64,000 nucleotides of DNA from Hungatella hathewayi (GTDB lineage Bacteria > Bacillota > Clostridia > Lachnospirales > Lachnospiraceae). The first letter of the stretch is position 1. Each line of letters begins with the position of its first letter. The stretch lies in NCBI GenBank assembly GCA_025149285.1, contig CP102274.1:1937501-2001500 (forward strand). Direction: 5' to 3'. The position numbers and the translations under genes were made by a program. Below are positions 16,923 to 25,314 of this stretch, one piece after another. Under the pieces are notes generated by a model, which saw only the letters and a list, made by a program, of their open reading frames with translations, made no database searches and had not been told where the DNA came from.

Positions 16923-17215
16923 AAGTAAACCGTCCTTCCTTTACATTGAATAAAATGTTTAGTTTTGCTTCTGTTTACAATTATAGCAAAAATATTCCTA
17001 AAAAGCGACATCAAAATAGTGGATTTTTTGTGAATGTGTGAAAGTATTTTCGCTTATATGAAAAAGAATGCGTAACATTGAAAAAAATATTAAGAAAGAA
17101 AAGAAAAATATAATTTCAGAAAAAAGGAATATAAACATGTAATTGCAATGAAAAGATAATTGTGTTACACTGAAAATACGAGTTGAAATGATATGATTTT
17201 AAGAGGGGGAAAGGG
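16923..17215. promoter_or_regulatory. divergent promoter region, binding protein / rpiR-type operon
   Basis: A very AT-rich 293-base spacer. On the minus strand a perfect TATAAT lies at 16980-16985, a suitable -10 for the binding-protein gene; no good -35 was seen. On the plus strand TTGCAA (17143-17148), 17 bases and TACACT (17166-17171) form a plausible promoter for the RpiR gene. No clear palindromic operator was recognised. Confidence 0.5.
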
Positions 17216-17998
17216 ATGTATATTGACTATTTAACGGATTCAATCACCCGCCTTATTCAGATTGTCAACGATAATATGGCCAATGAGACGGAGTGGGACA
17301 TCGCGGTGCAGATGATTAAACATATGGATGAAATTCCCGGGGCATCCATACAGCAGGTTGCAGATATCTGCCATTGCTCGATTGCGACGATCAGCCGGTT
17401 TGTAAAGAAACTGAACTTTGAAAATTTCTCTACATTTCGATATAAGCTTGCCATGGATTTATTTAATTCCCCCAAGCTGAATTTGAAAATGCCTGGAGAA
17501 TATCAGATCGACTATGCAGAATTGAAGGAAAATTACTTAGAGACGGTAAAAACGCAGATTGATGAGCTGGAGAAGGGGCTGTCGTTAGATGAAATTGAAC
17601 GTGCGGTAGAATTGCTTCATGCGGCGGAGACAATTCTCATCTATTCCCACGGTGATTTGGACTTTCATGCATTCCAGGTGGATTTGGCGATGCACGGGAA
17701 GGCATCCTGGCATGTGAAGGGGTACAGTGAGATGAAGAAGGCGCTGGATACCTTACACGACAATACGGTTGTGATAGCGCCTCTGTTTTCCACGCAGAAC
17801 GGGCGGCAGAATGTAGAGATGCTGCACAATCTGGGAATTAAGATGATTATAGTATCAAGAGGGAGTGTGAATGTCTATGAAAAGTACGCAGATGCTTTCT
17901 TTCGGATTAGAATGAGCGAGACTAAGATGGATGATTATTTGATTCATTTACTTTTTGATATTCTTTCCATGCATTACCGCAAGAGATATATGGAATGA
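17216..17998 (+). CDS. MurR/RpiR-family transcriptional regulator
   Basis: A 260-residue regulator with an N-terminal RpiR helix-turn-helix domain (residues ~20-75; IQQVADICHCSIATISRFVKKLNFENFSTFRYKL) and a C-terminal SIS sugar-phosphate-binding domain (~100-245; ILIYSHGDLDFHAFQ, TVVIAPLFSTQNGR). The usual SIS SxSGxT loop is replaced by APLFSTQNG, so ligand binding may differ from sugar-phosphate isomerase-like members. It is the first gene of the transporter operon and divergent from the binding-protein gene, so it probably controls both. Confidence 0.93.
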   Translation: MYIDYLTDSITRLIQIVNDNMANETEWDIAVQMIKHMDEIPGASIQQVADICHCSIATISRFVKKLNFENFSTFRYKLAMDLFNSPKLNLKMPGEYQIDYAELKENYLETVKTQIDELEKGLSLDEIERAVELLHAAETILIYSHGDLDFHAFQVDLAMHGKASWHVKGYSEMKKALDTLHDNTVVIAPLFSTQNGRQNVEMLHNLGIKMIIVSRGSVNVYEKYADAFFRIRMSETKMDDYLIHLLFDILSMHYRKRYME

Positions 17999-18035
17999 AG
18001 AAGGACAGGAGGATACGGATGGTGAGGGGGAAAAG

Positions 18036-19388
18036 ATGATGAACAGTTTTAAGGAACAGAAGCGGGTAATACCGGCGCTGCAGGTGCTGCTGGCAGTTTT
18101 TATGATGGTCTCCTATGCGTTCCCATATGGTAAGTATGTGTATAAAAAGGGAGCGTATCATATGAGCGCCCTGGATTATTTATTCGGAAAAAATATAGCA
18201 GGCGGGTCGGTGGATATTGAGCCGCAGCGGCTTTTTACACTTTTCATAATAGCGGCCATTCTTTTTACGGCGGCTGCGGGAATCCATCGCTTTAAAAGTG
18301 AAAAAGCGGCAGGCATTATGACGATGACGGGAGGTGCTGTCGCAGCGGCCGTTCCGATTATTTTTATGTACAATTTCAATACTGTGATGGGCGGTGCGAA
18401 AAAGACCGGCGTACTCTATGGACCTTACATCACAATGTTTTTTGGAGTGCTGGCCCTGGTTCTTGGATTTTATATTTTATACCGCTGTAAAACTTTAAAT
18501 GTGCTGGATATCATGGTGATTCCCGGCCTGATCTATCTGATTATTAATAACTACATACCAATGTCCGGTATTGTGATTGCTTTTAAGTCGCTGAACTATT
18601 CGCAGGGCGCCTTTAACAGCCCGTGGTGCGGACTGGAAAATTTTGAATTCCTGTTTCAAAACAAAGATATCTGGAATATTATTCGGAATACGATCGGCTA
18701 CAATGTGGTGTTCATTATCCTGAATAATCTGTTTGGAATTGCCGTAGGCATTATGCTCAGCGAGGCCGTGAGCAAGGTGTTCCAGAGAGTGTCGCAGACT
18801 CTGATTCTTCTGCCTCAGATTATTTCCTGGGTCATTGTCGCGTATATGGTATACGGTCTGTTTTCTACCAATACAGGCTGGATTAATAATACACTGCTTC
18901 CTCTTTTCGGATATGACGGGCCGAATATTGCCTTTTACGGAACCAGAAAGTACTGGCCGTTTATTTTGACGTTTGTGGCGGTCTGGAAAGGCCTTGGCTA
19001 TAATTCCATTATCTATCTGTCTTCCATTATCGGAATTGACCGCAATCTTTATGAGGCGGCATACATCGATGGATGCAGTAAATTAAAACAGATCAGACAC
19101 ATTACGCTGCCGCTGTTGAAGCCGACGGTTATCATACTGGTTATAATGGCACTGGGACATATTATGAATTCCAATTTTGGCCTGTTCTACCAGACGACAC
19201 AGAACTCGGGAGCGCTTTACCCTGTTACGCAGACGTTAGATGTCTACGTTTACCGGTCCATTATGGAGACTCAGAATCTAAGCATGGGCGCAGCCGCGGC
19301 TGCACTGCAGTCCATCGTCGGATTCTGTCTGATCATGATTGCAAATACGGCGATAAGAAAATTTGATTCTGATAATGCGTTGTTCTAA
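18036..19388 (+). CDS. LplB-type ABC permease with N-terminal membrane extension
   Basis: Inner-membrane permease, 450 residues. The C-terminal ~300 residues are a standard LplB/MalF-type permease (LDIMVIPGLIYLIINNYIPM onwards) with the EAA loop YEAAYIDGCSKLKQIRHITLP that contacts the ATPase. The first ~145 residues are an extra module with about four hydrophobic helices (ALQVLLAVFMMVSYAFPY, LFTLFIIAAILFTAAAG, MTMTGGAVAAAVPIIFM, MFFGVLALVLGFYILY), not present in ordinary LplB proteins. The start is ATG 18036 (or 18039), directly after GAGGGGG. It works with the downstream permease and the divergent lipoprotein. Confidence 0.92.
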   Translation: MMNSFKEQKRVIPALQVLLAVFMMVSYAFPYGKYVYKKGAYHMSALDYLFGKNIAGGSVDIEPQRLFTLFIIAAILFTAAAGIHRFKSEKAAGIMTMTGGAVAAAVPIIFMYNFNTVMGGAKKTGVLYGPYITMFFGVLALVLGFYILYRCKTLNVLDIMVIPGLIYLIINNYIPMSGIVIAFKSLNYSQGAFNSPWCGLENFEFLFQNKDIWNIIRNTIGYNVVFIILNNLFGIAVGIMLSEAVSKVFQRVSQTLILLPQIISWVIVAYMVYGLFSTNTGWINNTLLPLFGYDGPNIAFYGTRKYWPFILTFVAVWKGLGYNSIIYLSSIIGIDRNLYEAAYIDGCSKLKQIRHITLPLLKPTVIILVIMALGHIMNSNFGLFYQTTQNSGALYPVTQTLDVYVYRSIMETQNLSMGAAAAALQSIVGFCLIMIANTAIRKFDSDNALF

Positions 19389-19402
19389 GGAGGGAGGTAA
19401 TT

Positions 19403-20299
19403 ATGGATTCATCTGTGAAAAGCTTTAGTACCAGAATATTTCAGATTGTAGTGACTGTTTTTCTTACTATATTTATGCTTTTGGCGCTTCTGCCGTTTAT
19501 TATGCTGGTTATGTCGTCTTTTTCTACAGAATCCAACCTCTATTTAGAGGGATACGGATTTTGGCCAAAGGGTTTTACTACAGCTGCCTATGAATTCCTG
19601 TTTAAATCAAACCTTGGCAATATGATGAGAGCATTCGGCATGTCCATTGCCGTGACCGGCATAGGCACCGGCCTGCACCTGATTATTGCGCCCATGTTTG
19701 CTTATCCGCTTTCAAGACGGGACTATAAGCATGGCAAATTCCTTATGGTTGTGCTGCTTGTGACCATGATGTTAAATGGCGGTATGGTAGGCCAGTATCT
19801 GATGTGGACGAATTTATTCCATGTCAGGAACACGATTTGGGCGCTGGTTTTTCCAAATCTTCTGTTTTCAGCATTCCAGATTGTGCTCTATAAAAACAGC
19901 TTTGCCAATAACATTCATCCGGTGTTAATCGAGGCGGCTAAAATTGACGGAGCAAATGAACTGTATATCTATTTTAAGATCGTGCTGCCTCTCTCTACGC
20001 CGATTCTTGCTACTGTGGGGCTGATGGTGGGCATCGGTTACTGGAATGACTGGATTAACGGACAGTATTACATTACAGAAACGAATCTGTACTCCTTACA
20101 GGTCATGCTGACAAAAATTATGCAGAACCTTCAGATGCTTGTCAATATGGGGGATACGGGAATCACTTCTTCTGAAATGCCGGGCGTCTCCGTGCGTATG
20201 GCTATTGCGGTTATGGGAACGGTTCCGATTCTGGTGCTTTATCCCTTCTTCCAGAAGGCATTCGTCGCAGGAATCTCGCTGGGAGGAGTGAAGGAATAA
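19403..20299 (+). CDS. LplC/YtcP-type carbohydrate ABC permease
   Basis: A 298-residue inner-membrane permease of the MalG/LplC family with about six membrane helices, beginning VVTVFLTIFMLLALLPFIMLVMSS. The EAA loop IEAAKIDGANELYIYFKIVLP sits in the standard place, followed by the ILATVGLMVGIGYWNDW helix typical of LplC. It is the second half of the transporter core, 14 bases after the first permease with GGAGGG upstream. Its stop codon overlaps the next gene's ATG (TAATG), coupling it to the MFS transporter. Confidence 0.94.
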   Translation: MDSSVKSFSTRIFQIVVTVFLTIFMLLALLPFIMLVMSSFSTESNLYLEGYGFWPKGFTTAAYEFLFKSNLGNMMRAFGMSIAVTGIGTGLHLIIAPMFAYPLSRRDYKHGKFLMVVLLVTMMLNGGMVGQYLMWTNLFHVRNTIWALVFPNLLFSAFQIVLYKNSFANNIHPVLIEAAKIDGANELYIYFKIVLPLSTPILATVGLMVGIGYWNDWINGQYYITETNLYSLQVMLTKIMQNLQMLVNMGDTGITSSEMPGVSVRMAIAVMGTVPILVLYPFFQKAFVAGISLGGVKE

Positions 20300-21507
20300 T
20301 GAAAAAGTCAAATGAGACGATATGGTCGAAACCTTTTCTGATGCTGTTTTTGCTGACTATTTTTGACCAGATGGCATTTTTGTGCACGAGAGCGGTTATA
20401 TCAAAATACGCGCTTGATTTAGGGCATACGGAAGCAATGGCAGGAGTGGTGGCAGGCGCGCTTTCGGTAGCAGCCTTATTTTCCAGGCCGGTGGCGGGGC
20501 GCCTTCTCGGCTCCTCACGCATTTCGAAAAAGAAAATTCTGATGTGTTCGGTCGCTGCCTCTCTTTTGATTTCCATAAGCTATATGCTGGTCAGGAATTT
20601 TGTGCCTCTCGTGCTGGTGAGAGTCTTTAATGGGATCGCTTATGGGATCAGCGGAACCGTTGAACTTACCCTGGTGAGTGATTCACTGGATGAAAAAGTT
20701 ATGGGGAGGGGGATTGCAGTTTTTGGTTTGGGCAATATTATTGGATTGGCGGTCGCCCCATCCATTGCAGTTTTCCTCTATGACAACTACAGTCCAAACA
20801 CCCTGTTTAGTTTCTGTATTGCTACCTCCATAATTGCAGTTTTTATCGTGGCGGCGATTCCGGGCGGAAAGAAGACAGAAGCGGCATTCAAACCGGGAAA
20901 GATCAGGAAAGGGAGAGTGACGCTGAAAGAATTCCTCGGAAGCTTCTTTGCGGTGGAGGCGTTAGAGCCGGCTATTTTAAACTTTGCTTCCCAGATTGCG
21001 TATGCCTCTATCAGCGCCTTTATTGTTGTATACGGCGGCGTCAAAGGCTGGGAGAAGATTGCCCTGTTTTATACGGTCTATTCTTTCTCGCTGTTTCTGT
21101 TCAAACCTGTGAACGGGAAGCTGTATGATAAAATGGGGCTTGCTCCGCTCGTTGTATTTGGAAATCTTTCCTTTATTTTTGGCCTTTTTCTGCTAGGCAC
21201 TACGGATTCCTTTGCCGTCTGCCTGCTGTCTGCTGTTTTCTGCGCTTATGGATACGGGGGAGCTATCTCTACCTTCCAGGCTGAGGCTCTCAAGAGCACA
21301 ACCTTTGAACGCCATGGAATTGCAAGCGGCACGTATTTTATGCTGAACGATTTTGGCGGCTTTCTGGGAGCTTCTTTAGCGGGAATCGTCGTATCCGCTG
21401 TTGGATACAGCAGAATGTATCTGCTGTTTACCCTGCCGCTTATTGCAGCAATTGCTTTCTACTGGTGTATGAGGCTGTTTTGGAGGAGATCGGCGGATTT
21501 CTGTTAG
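20299..21507 (+). CDS. MFS transporter
   Basis: A 402-residue, 12-helix major facilitator. TRAVISKYALDLGHTEAMAGVVAGALSVAALFSRPVAGRLL is the helix 1-2 region with the MFS loop, and the second half repeats it (FKPVNGKLYDKMGLAPLVVFG). It resembles drug/sugar efflux-type MFS proteins. Its translation is coupled to the permease gene by a one-base overlap. Beside a predicted glycoside importer it could export the aglycone released inside the cell, or act as a second importer; direction cannot be determined from sequence. Confidence 0.9.
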   Translation: MKKSNETIWSKPFLMLFLLTIFDQMAFLCTRAVISKYALDLGHTEAMAGVVAGALSVAALFSRPVAGRLLGSSRISKKKILMCSVAASLLISISYMLVRNFVPLVLVRVFNGIAYGISGTVELTLVSDSLDEKVMGRGIAVFGLGNIIGLAVAPSIAVFLYDNYSPNTLFSFCIATSIIAVFIVAAIPGGKKTEAAFKPGKIRKGRVTLKEFLGSFFAVEALEPAILNFASQIAYASISAFIVVYGGVKGWEKIALFYTVYSFSLFLFKPVNGKLYDKMGLAPLVVFGNLSFIFGLFLLGTTDSFAVCLLSAVFCAYGYGGAISTFQAEALKSTTFERHGIASGTYFMLNDFGGFLGASLAGIVVSAVGYSRMYLLFTLPLIAAIAFYWCMRLFWRRSADFC

Positions 21508-21543
21508 AAATTGGGTATATGGAAAATTATGGAATGATATGAG

Positions 21544-21580
21544 TTGATTTTACATCATGTAATAGGTATAATTTAATCAA
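21544..21580 (+). promoter_or_regulatory. promoter with inverted repeats upstream of lacI-type gene
   Basis: TTGATT (21544-21549), 17 bases and TATAAT (21567-21572) form a near-consensus promoter. Inside it TTACAT-C-ATGTAA (21549-21561) is an inverted repeat, and GTTGATT/AATCAAC flank the whole segment. These are candidate operators for autoregulation of the LacI protein. Confidence 0.65.
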
Positions 21581-21610
21581 CAAGACAGATTGAACAGGAT
21601 GGGAGAAAAT

Positions 21611-22597
21611 ATGGCTACAGTAGTCGATGTCGCAGAGCTGGCAGGAGTATCAGTTGCAACGGTTTCCAGAGTAATCAGGGACAGTAATAAGGTATCCGAT
21701 GATAAACGGGAAAAAGTCATGAATGCCATTGAAGAGCTTGGATATAAGATGGATCCAAACAGTACAGGCAGACTGCGAAAGAAAATTTTATACGTGGTCT
21801 GCGGTGGAAGCCAGGATGAATTTGTAGATAATATCCTTGAAATTGCCAATGAATCCGGCTATGAAATCGCCGTAGAATACACGGCCGGTCTGCCGCTGGA
21901 GATGAATACATTTATGAAAAAGCTCCTGAAAAATAAGATCATAAGCGGGGTATTAACGTGCGGCCTGCCGCCGGAATCGGGAAAGGCACTGAGAGAGATT
22001 GATCAGATTGTCCCTGTGGTGCAGTGCTGTGATGAGATTATGACGGAAAATTCATTCGTGGTATCCAGCGACGACGTCATGATGGGACATGACGCAGTGT
22101 TGCATCTTTCTAAAAAAGGCTGCAGGCGGATCGCCTTTCTCGGACTTGGAAAGATGAAAAACCCTTTTAAATATTCCCACGCAAGGGAGATGGGATACCG
22201 GGTGGCTCATGCGGAACTGGGGATACCGGTGGATGAAAACTTGATAAAACAGTGTGATTTGACGGCTGATTCCGTGTACCGGGCGTTAGATGAACTGCGG
22301 AAGCTTCCGGAGATGCCGGATGCCATTTTCTGTGCGCGGGACAGCACTGCTGTGTTTGCTGTCAATAAACTGACGAGAGATGGAATCAGGATTCCGGACA
22401 ACATATCGATTATGGGCTGCGGAAGCGCCGAAAGTGCCGAGAGGTCCTGGCTGCCTCTCAGCAATGTGACGCAGTCCTATTATGAAATCGGGTTGGAGGC
22501 AATTAATCTGATGAACGCCAGGATTATGGGTAAAACTGTGCTGGGAAGGCGCCTCAATATCAAGCATACAATCGTTGATCGTGAAACAACGAAGTGA
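21611..22597 (+). CDS. LacI-family transcriptional regulator
   Basis: A 328-residue repressor-type protein. The N-terminal helix-turn-helix is classical (VVDVAELAGVSVATVSRVIR, then hinge region EKVMNAIEELGYK). A periplasmic-binding-protein-like ligand domain (about 60-325) follows. The start is ATG 21611, 5 bases after GGGAG; upstream in-frame codons are spurious. It lies between the transporter genes and the C-glycoside operon, whose promoter carries a strong inverted repeat, so it is the best candidate regulator of that operon. The ligand is unknown. Confidence 0.94.
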   Translation: MATVVDVAELAGVSVATVSRVIRDSNKVSDDKREKVMNAIEELGYKMDPNSTGRLRKKILYVVCGGSQDEFVDNILEIANESGYEIAVEYTAGLPLEMNTFMKKLLKNKIISGVLTCGLPPESGKALREIDQIVPVVQCCDEIMTENSFVVSSDDVMMGHDAVLHLSKKGCRRIAFLGLGKMKNPFKYSHAREMGYRVAHAELGIPVDENLIKQCDLTADSVYRALDELRKLPEMPDAIFCARDSTAVFAVNKLTRDGIRIPDNISIMGCGSAESAERSWLPLSNVTQSYYEIGLEAINLMNARIMGKTVLGRRLNIKHTIVDRETTK

Positions 22598-22649
22598 AAT
22601 TACATGAGATTTACATGGATATTTACATGACTATATGAAATCTGATGGC

Positions 22650-22699
22650 AAAAGGCCTCCAGGAAGAATGAACGCAAAAAGTCTTCCTGGAGGCCTTTT
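22650..22699 (+). terminator. Rho-independent terminator after lacI-type gene
   Basis: An 18-bp perfect stem (22650-22667 with 22682-22699, core GGCCTCCAGGAAG) is followed by a T-run. It insulates the deglycosidase operon promoter from upstream transcription. Confidence 0.9.
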
Positions 22700-22798
22700 T
22701 GCGTAAATATAATGGCTTTTCCCGTAAAGAAAGCGAGAAACGATGGCGTATTTCAGTAATGCGCTTTCTGGAGAAATTGTAAATATAAATATTTAATT

Positions 22799-22848
22799 CA
22801 AATGTATATTGACTTTATACATTTGCGTATGATAATATGTATTACATA
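22799..22848 (+). promoter_or_regulatory. promoter and operator of the C-glycoside operon
   Basis: TTGACT (22809-22814), an 18-base spacer and TAATAT (22833-22838) form a good promoter. A perfect inverted repeat CAAATGTATA / TATACATTTG (22799-22808 and 22816-22825) surrounds the -35 box. A second one, TATGTA-T-TACATA (22836-22848), covers the -10. Repressor binding to either would block RNA polymerase. The LacI-family protein encoded upstream is the likely ligand. Confidence 0.75.
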
Positions 22849-22888
22849 AGTATAACAAATTCAACCACAAAGAGAAGGGAGAGTAAAA

Positions 22889-23359
22889 ATGGGAAAATCA
22901 AAAATTATTCATCGTGATGCTCTTATCCGGGACAATGGATTCGAGAAGGGGTTTGGTGTGTATTCGCTGGTCTGTGACGAGACATGCGGATCCACCAACA
23001 TTATGCTGGGGGACACCATTCATAACCCGGCGTCGAGGAATCAGGAGCATGTACATCTTGGCTGCGAGGTTCAGTGGTTTGTGCTGGCCGGCCATTCACT
23101 TCACTATTCCTGTACGGTCGAGCACCAGGAGTACAAGGAGACGGAATGCTTTCCGGGGACGGTGGGATACGTTCATCCCAACGAGATCCATGTAGGCATG
23201 AATTTGAATGCCGACAATACAGGTGAGGTTATTTTTTGCTATGCAGGCTGCAACAATACAGAGGGTGCCAATACCGTATTTTATCAGGAAGCGGATATTG
23301 TGGAAGAGTACATGAGAAAGCACGGGAAAAAGCTGGAAGACGTGTTACACATTCAGTAA
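22889..23359 (+). CDS. cupin-domain protein of the C-glycoside operon (first gene)
   Basis: A 156-residue cupin. Metal-binding motif 1 is EHVHLGCEVQWFVLAG and motif 2 is HPNEIHVG. No signal peptide; it carries many cysteines (12 or so), unusual for a small cupin. It is the first gene behind the regulated promoter, with AAGGGAG upstream. Cupins recur in C-glycoside and keto-sugar clusters and may isomerise or epimerise sugar intermediates or bind aglycones. The specific role is not known. Confidence 0.85.
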   Translation: MGKSKIIHRDALIRDNGFEKGFGVYSLVCDETCGSTNIMLGDTIHNPASRNQEHVHLGCEVQWFVLAGHSLHYSCTVEHQEYKETECFPGTVGYVHPNEIHVGMNLNADNTGEVIFCYAGCNNTEGANTVFYQEADIVEEYMRKHGKKLEDVLHIQ

Positions 23360-23373
23360 GGGGGGAAAGGACG

Positions 23374-23796
23374 ATGAAGAAAACACAGACAATTGACAGA
23401 ACTATGACACCCAAGTCGGGGAGCGTACAGCCTGGTATGATAACGGAGCTTATGACGTCCGCTGATACGTGCGCAACGGAACGGCTGCTGGGAACTTACT
23501 GTACGCTTCTGCCGGCAGGGGAGAGCCAGATGCGCAGACATTTAAATGCTGAGTGCGCATGGTATCTGGTTAAGGGGCGGATCAGGGAAATTATTATCGA
23601 GGCGGACGGCAGCCGGATCGAAGAAGAATGCAAAGCCGGAGACGCCGGTTACATCAATCCGGGCGACGCGCATCAGGAGATCAATCTAAGCATAGAAGAG
23701 AATGCAGAGATGATTATGTGTTTTGCAAATCCTGAGAATAAGAAGTGCAACTGTTTCGATGATCTGGGAACGGAAGCGGCAGTTAAGCCGGAATAA
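23374..23796 (+). CDS. second cupin-domain protein of the operon
   Basis: A 140-residue cupin. Visible motifs are MRRHLNAECAWYLVKGRI and INPGDAHQEINLS. Relative to the preceding cupin it lacks the paired HxH of motif 1 (RRHLNAE), so metal binding may be weaker or different. The frame extends upstream but the start is ATG 23374 because GGGGGGAAAGG precedes it. It is 14 bases after the first cupin and 15 before the deglycosidase beta subunit. Role unknown; by context sugar-fragment processing. Confidence 0.82.
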   Translation: MKKTQTIDRTMTPKSGSVQPGMITELMTSADTCATERLLGTYCTLLPAGESQMRRHLNAECAWYLVKGRIREIIIEADGSRIEEECKAGDAGYINPGDAHQEINLSIEENAEMIMCFANPENKKCNCFDDLGTEAAVKPE

Positions 23797-23811
23797 GGAA
23801 AGGCGGTATTT

Positions 23812-24249
23812 ATGACAAACTCACTGTTTGAAAAATATCTGTTATGCGATGAGGGATTCGGCAATATTTACGATCGGAACCATCCGGACGACCCTCCGAT
23901 TGGATTTCAGCTGAAAATCAGAATCCCGTATTACCGTTCTGCCCGCTTATCCCTGATTGAGAAGATTACAGTCAGGGTGGATGGCCGGGAATACGATCCG
24001 GATAAGATGCTCTTTACGACCCATGACGGCACTTTTACCATGGATCAGATGCGGACGATGCCGAACCACTACTGGCTCTTCGGTGAAAAGGCAACCGTCA
24101 CCGTGATGGAGCCGGATGGGCTTGGACGGGCCTTCAGTACTGCATACCGCACGGTCGAACTTGGGATTTACTTAAGAATCTCGTATTCTCATCTGGGATT
24201 TATCGGTATTGCGAATAAGGAACTGAAGGCGGAATCATTTCTTTCGTGA
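23812..24249 (+). CDS. C-glycoside deglycosidase beta subunit (DUF6379 type), copy 1
   Basis: A 145-residue all-beta protein of the DUF6379 / C-glycoside deglycosidase beta family. Key segments are GFQLKIRIPYYRSARLSLIEK, VRVDGREYDPDKMLF and HYWLFGEKATVTV. In the characterised enzymes (DgpBC of gut strain PUE, CarBC, DfgAB) this subunit packs against a TIM-barrel alpha subunit and completes the active site that breaks the C-C bond between aglycone and 3-oxo-glucose. The alpha-subunit gene follows 57 bases downstream, the expected pairing. The identification rests on family recognition plus gene order. Confidence 0.85.
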   Translation: MTNSLFEKYLLCDEGFGNIYDRNHPDDPPIGFQLKIRIPYYRSARLSLIEKITVRVDGREYDPDKMLFTTHDGTFTMDQMRTMPNHYWLFGEKATVTVMEPDGLGRAFSTAYRTVELGIYLRISYSHLGFIGIANKELKAESFLS

Positions 24250-24306
24250 CGGGAAAGGTACATACATTGAGGAAGCGCAGACGGCTGCGCGGAAACGAGG
24301 AGTAAA

Positions 24307-25293
24307 ATGAGTATAAAAAGAGCGGTATCTTTGTATAGTTACCAGGAGAATTTTTATTTGGGAAAGCTTGATTTGGAAGGCTGTATTGCCGAAGCTGCCA
24401 AAACAGGGGCTCGCGGGATTGAGCTGATTCCGGAACAGAATTGCGCCGATGAATATTTAGATCCTTCTGATGAATTCGCTGCAAAGTGGAAGGACTGGAT
24501 GCAGAAATACGGAACAGAACCTTGTGCCATGGATATTTTCTATGATTATAAGCTGTTCGGCAACCGGATCCTGATCTGGAAGGAACAGGTTAAAATGTAC
24601 ACGGACGCTTTCCGGTTTGCAAAGAAGCTGGGATTCCCGGTAGTCCGCGGAATGCTCACAACCCCGATTAAGCTGGTTGAGATGATGATTCCGGTGGCGC
24701 AGGAGCTGGGGCTTCGGTTCGGCGTGGAAATTCATTCACCGTATTCTTTGGAGAGTGAGTACTGTTTACAGCTTTATGAGCTGGCAGACAAGTACCATAC
24801 GGACTGCATCGGTGTGATTCCGGATACAGGGATTTACGTAAAGCAGCAGTCGGAGGTTATTATTCAGAAGTTCATACGCGCAGGCGCGCATAAAGAGATT
24901 GCGGATTACACCTGCCGGGCTTATATCGATCAAGTACCGCAGCAGGAGGCGGCCGAAGCCATAGCCAGGATGAATCCCAATTCGGTCGATCATGCCCTGT
25001 TTAAACGCGTCTACTTTGCTACTTACGACGACCCGAACCTGCTGGTTAAATATGCGGACCGTATTCTTCATGTGCACAGCAAGTGCTGGCATATGACTGA
25101 GGACTGTGAAGAGCCCAGCATTGACAATGAGAATGTGATCAGGATGCTGAGAATGGGCGGCTATGACGGCTGGATTGCTACCGAGTTTGAGGGACAGCGC
25201 TATTTCCATGATGAGGGCTGTAAAGAGAACGCGGACGAAATCGAAGAAGTGAGAAGAAACCAGGAAATGTTAAAAAGGCTGTTGGGGGAATAA
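24307..25293 (+). CDS. C-glycoside deglycosidase alpha subunit (TIM barrel), copy 1
   Basis: A 328-residue member of the xylose-isomerase-like TIM-barrel (sugar phosphate isomerase/epimerase) superfamily. Predicted divalent-metal ligands in family order are Glu141 (GVEIHSP), Asp173 (VIPDTG), His257 (LHVHSKCW) and Glu293 (ATEFEGQ). In known C-glycoside deglycosidases this subunit binds Mn2+ or similar and cleaves the 3-oxo-C-glycoside, releasing the aglycone and an unsaturated 3-keto anhydro sugar. Adjacent beta-subunit and Gfo/Idh/MocA genes support that role over a plain isomerase. The substrate cannot be deduced from sequence alone. Confidence 0.85.
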   Translation: MSIKRAVSLYSYQENFYLGKLDLEGCIAEAAKTGARGIELIPEQNCADEYLDPSDEFAAKWKDWMQKYGTEPCAMDIFYDYKLFGNRILIWKEQVKMYTDAFRFAKKLGFPVVRGMLTTPIKLVEMMIPVAQELGLRFGVEIHSPYSLESEYCLQLYELADKYHTDCIGVIPDTGIYVKQQSEVIIQKFIRAGAHKEIADYTCRAYIDQVPQQEAAEAIARMNPNSVDHALFKRVYFATYDDPNLLVKYADRILHVHSKCWHMTEDCEEPSIDNENVIRMLRMGGYDGWIATEFEGQRYFHDEGCKENADEIEEVRRNQEMLKRLLGE

Positions 25294-25314
25294 AACAGCA
25301 GAAGGAGGATTACC

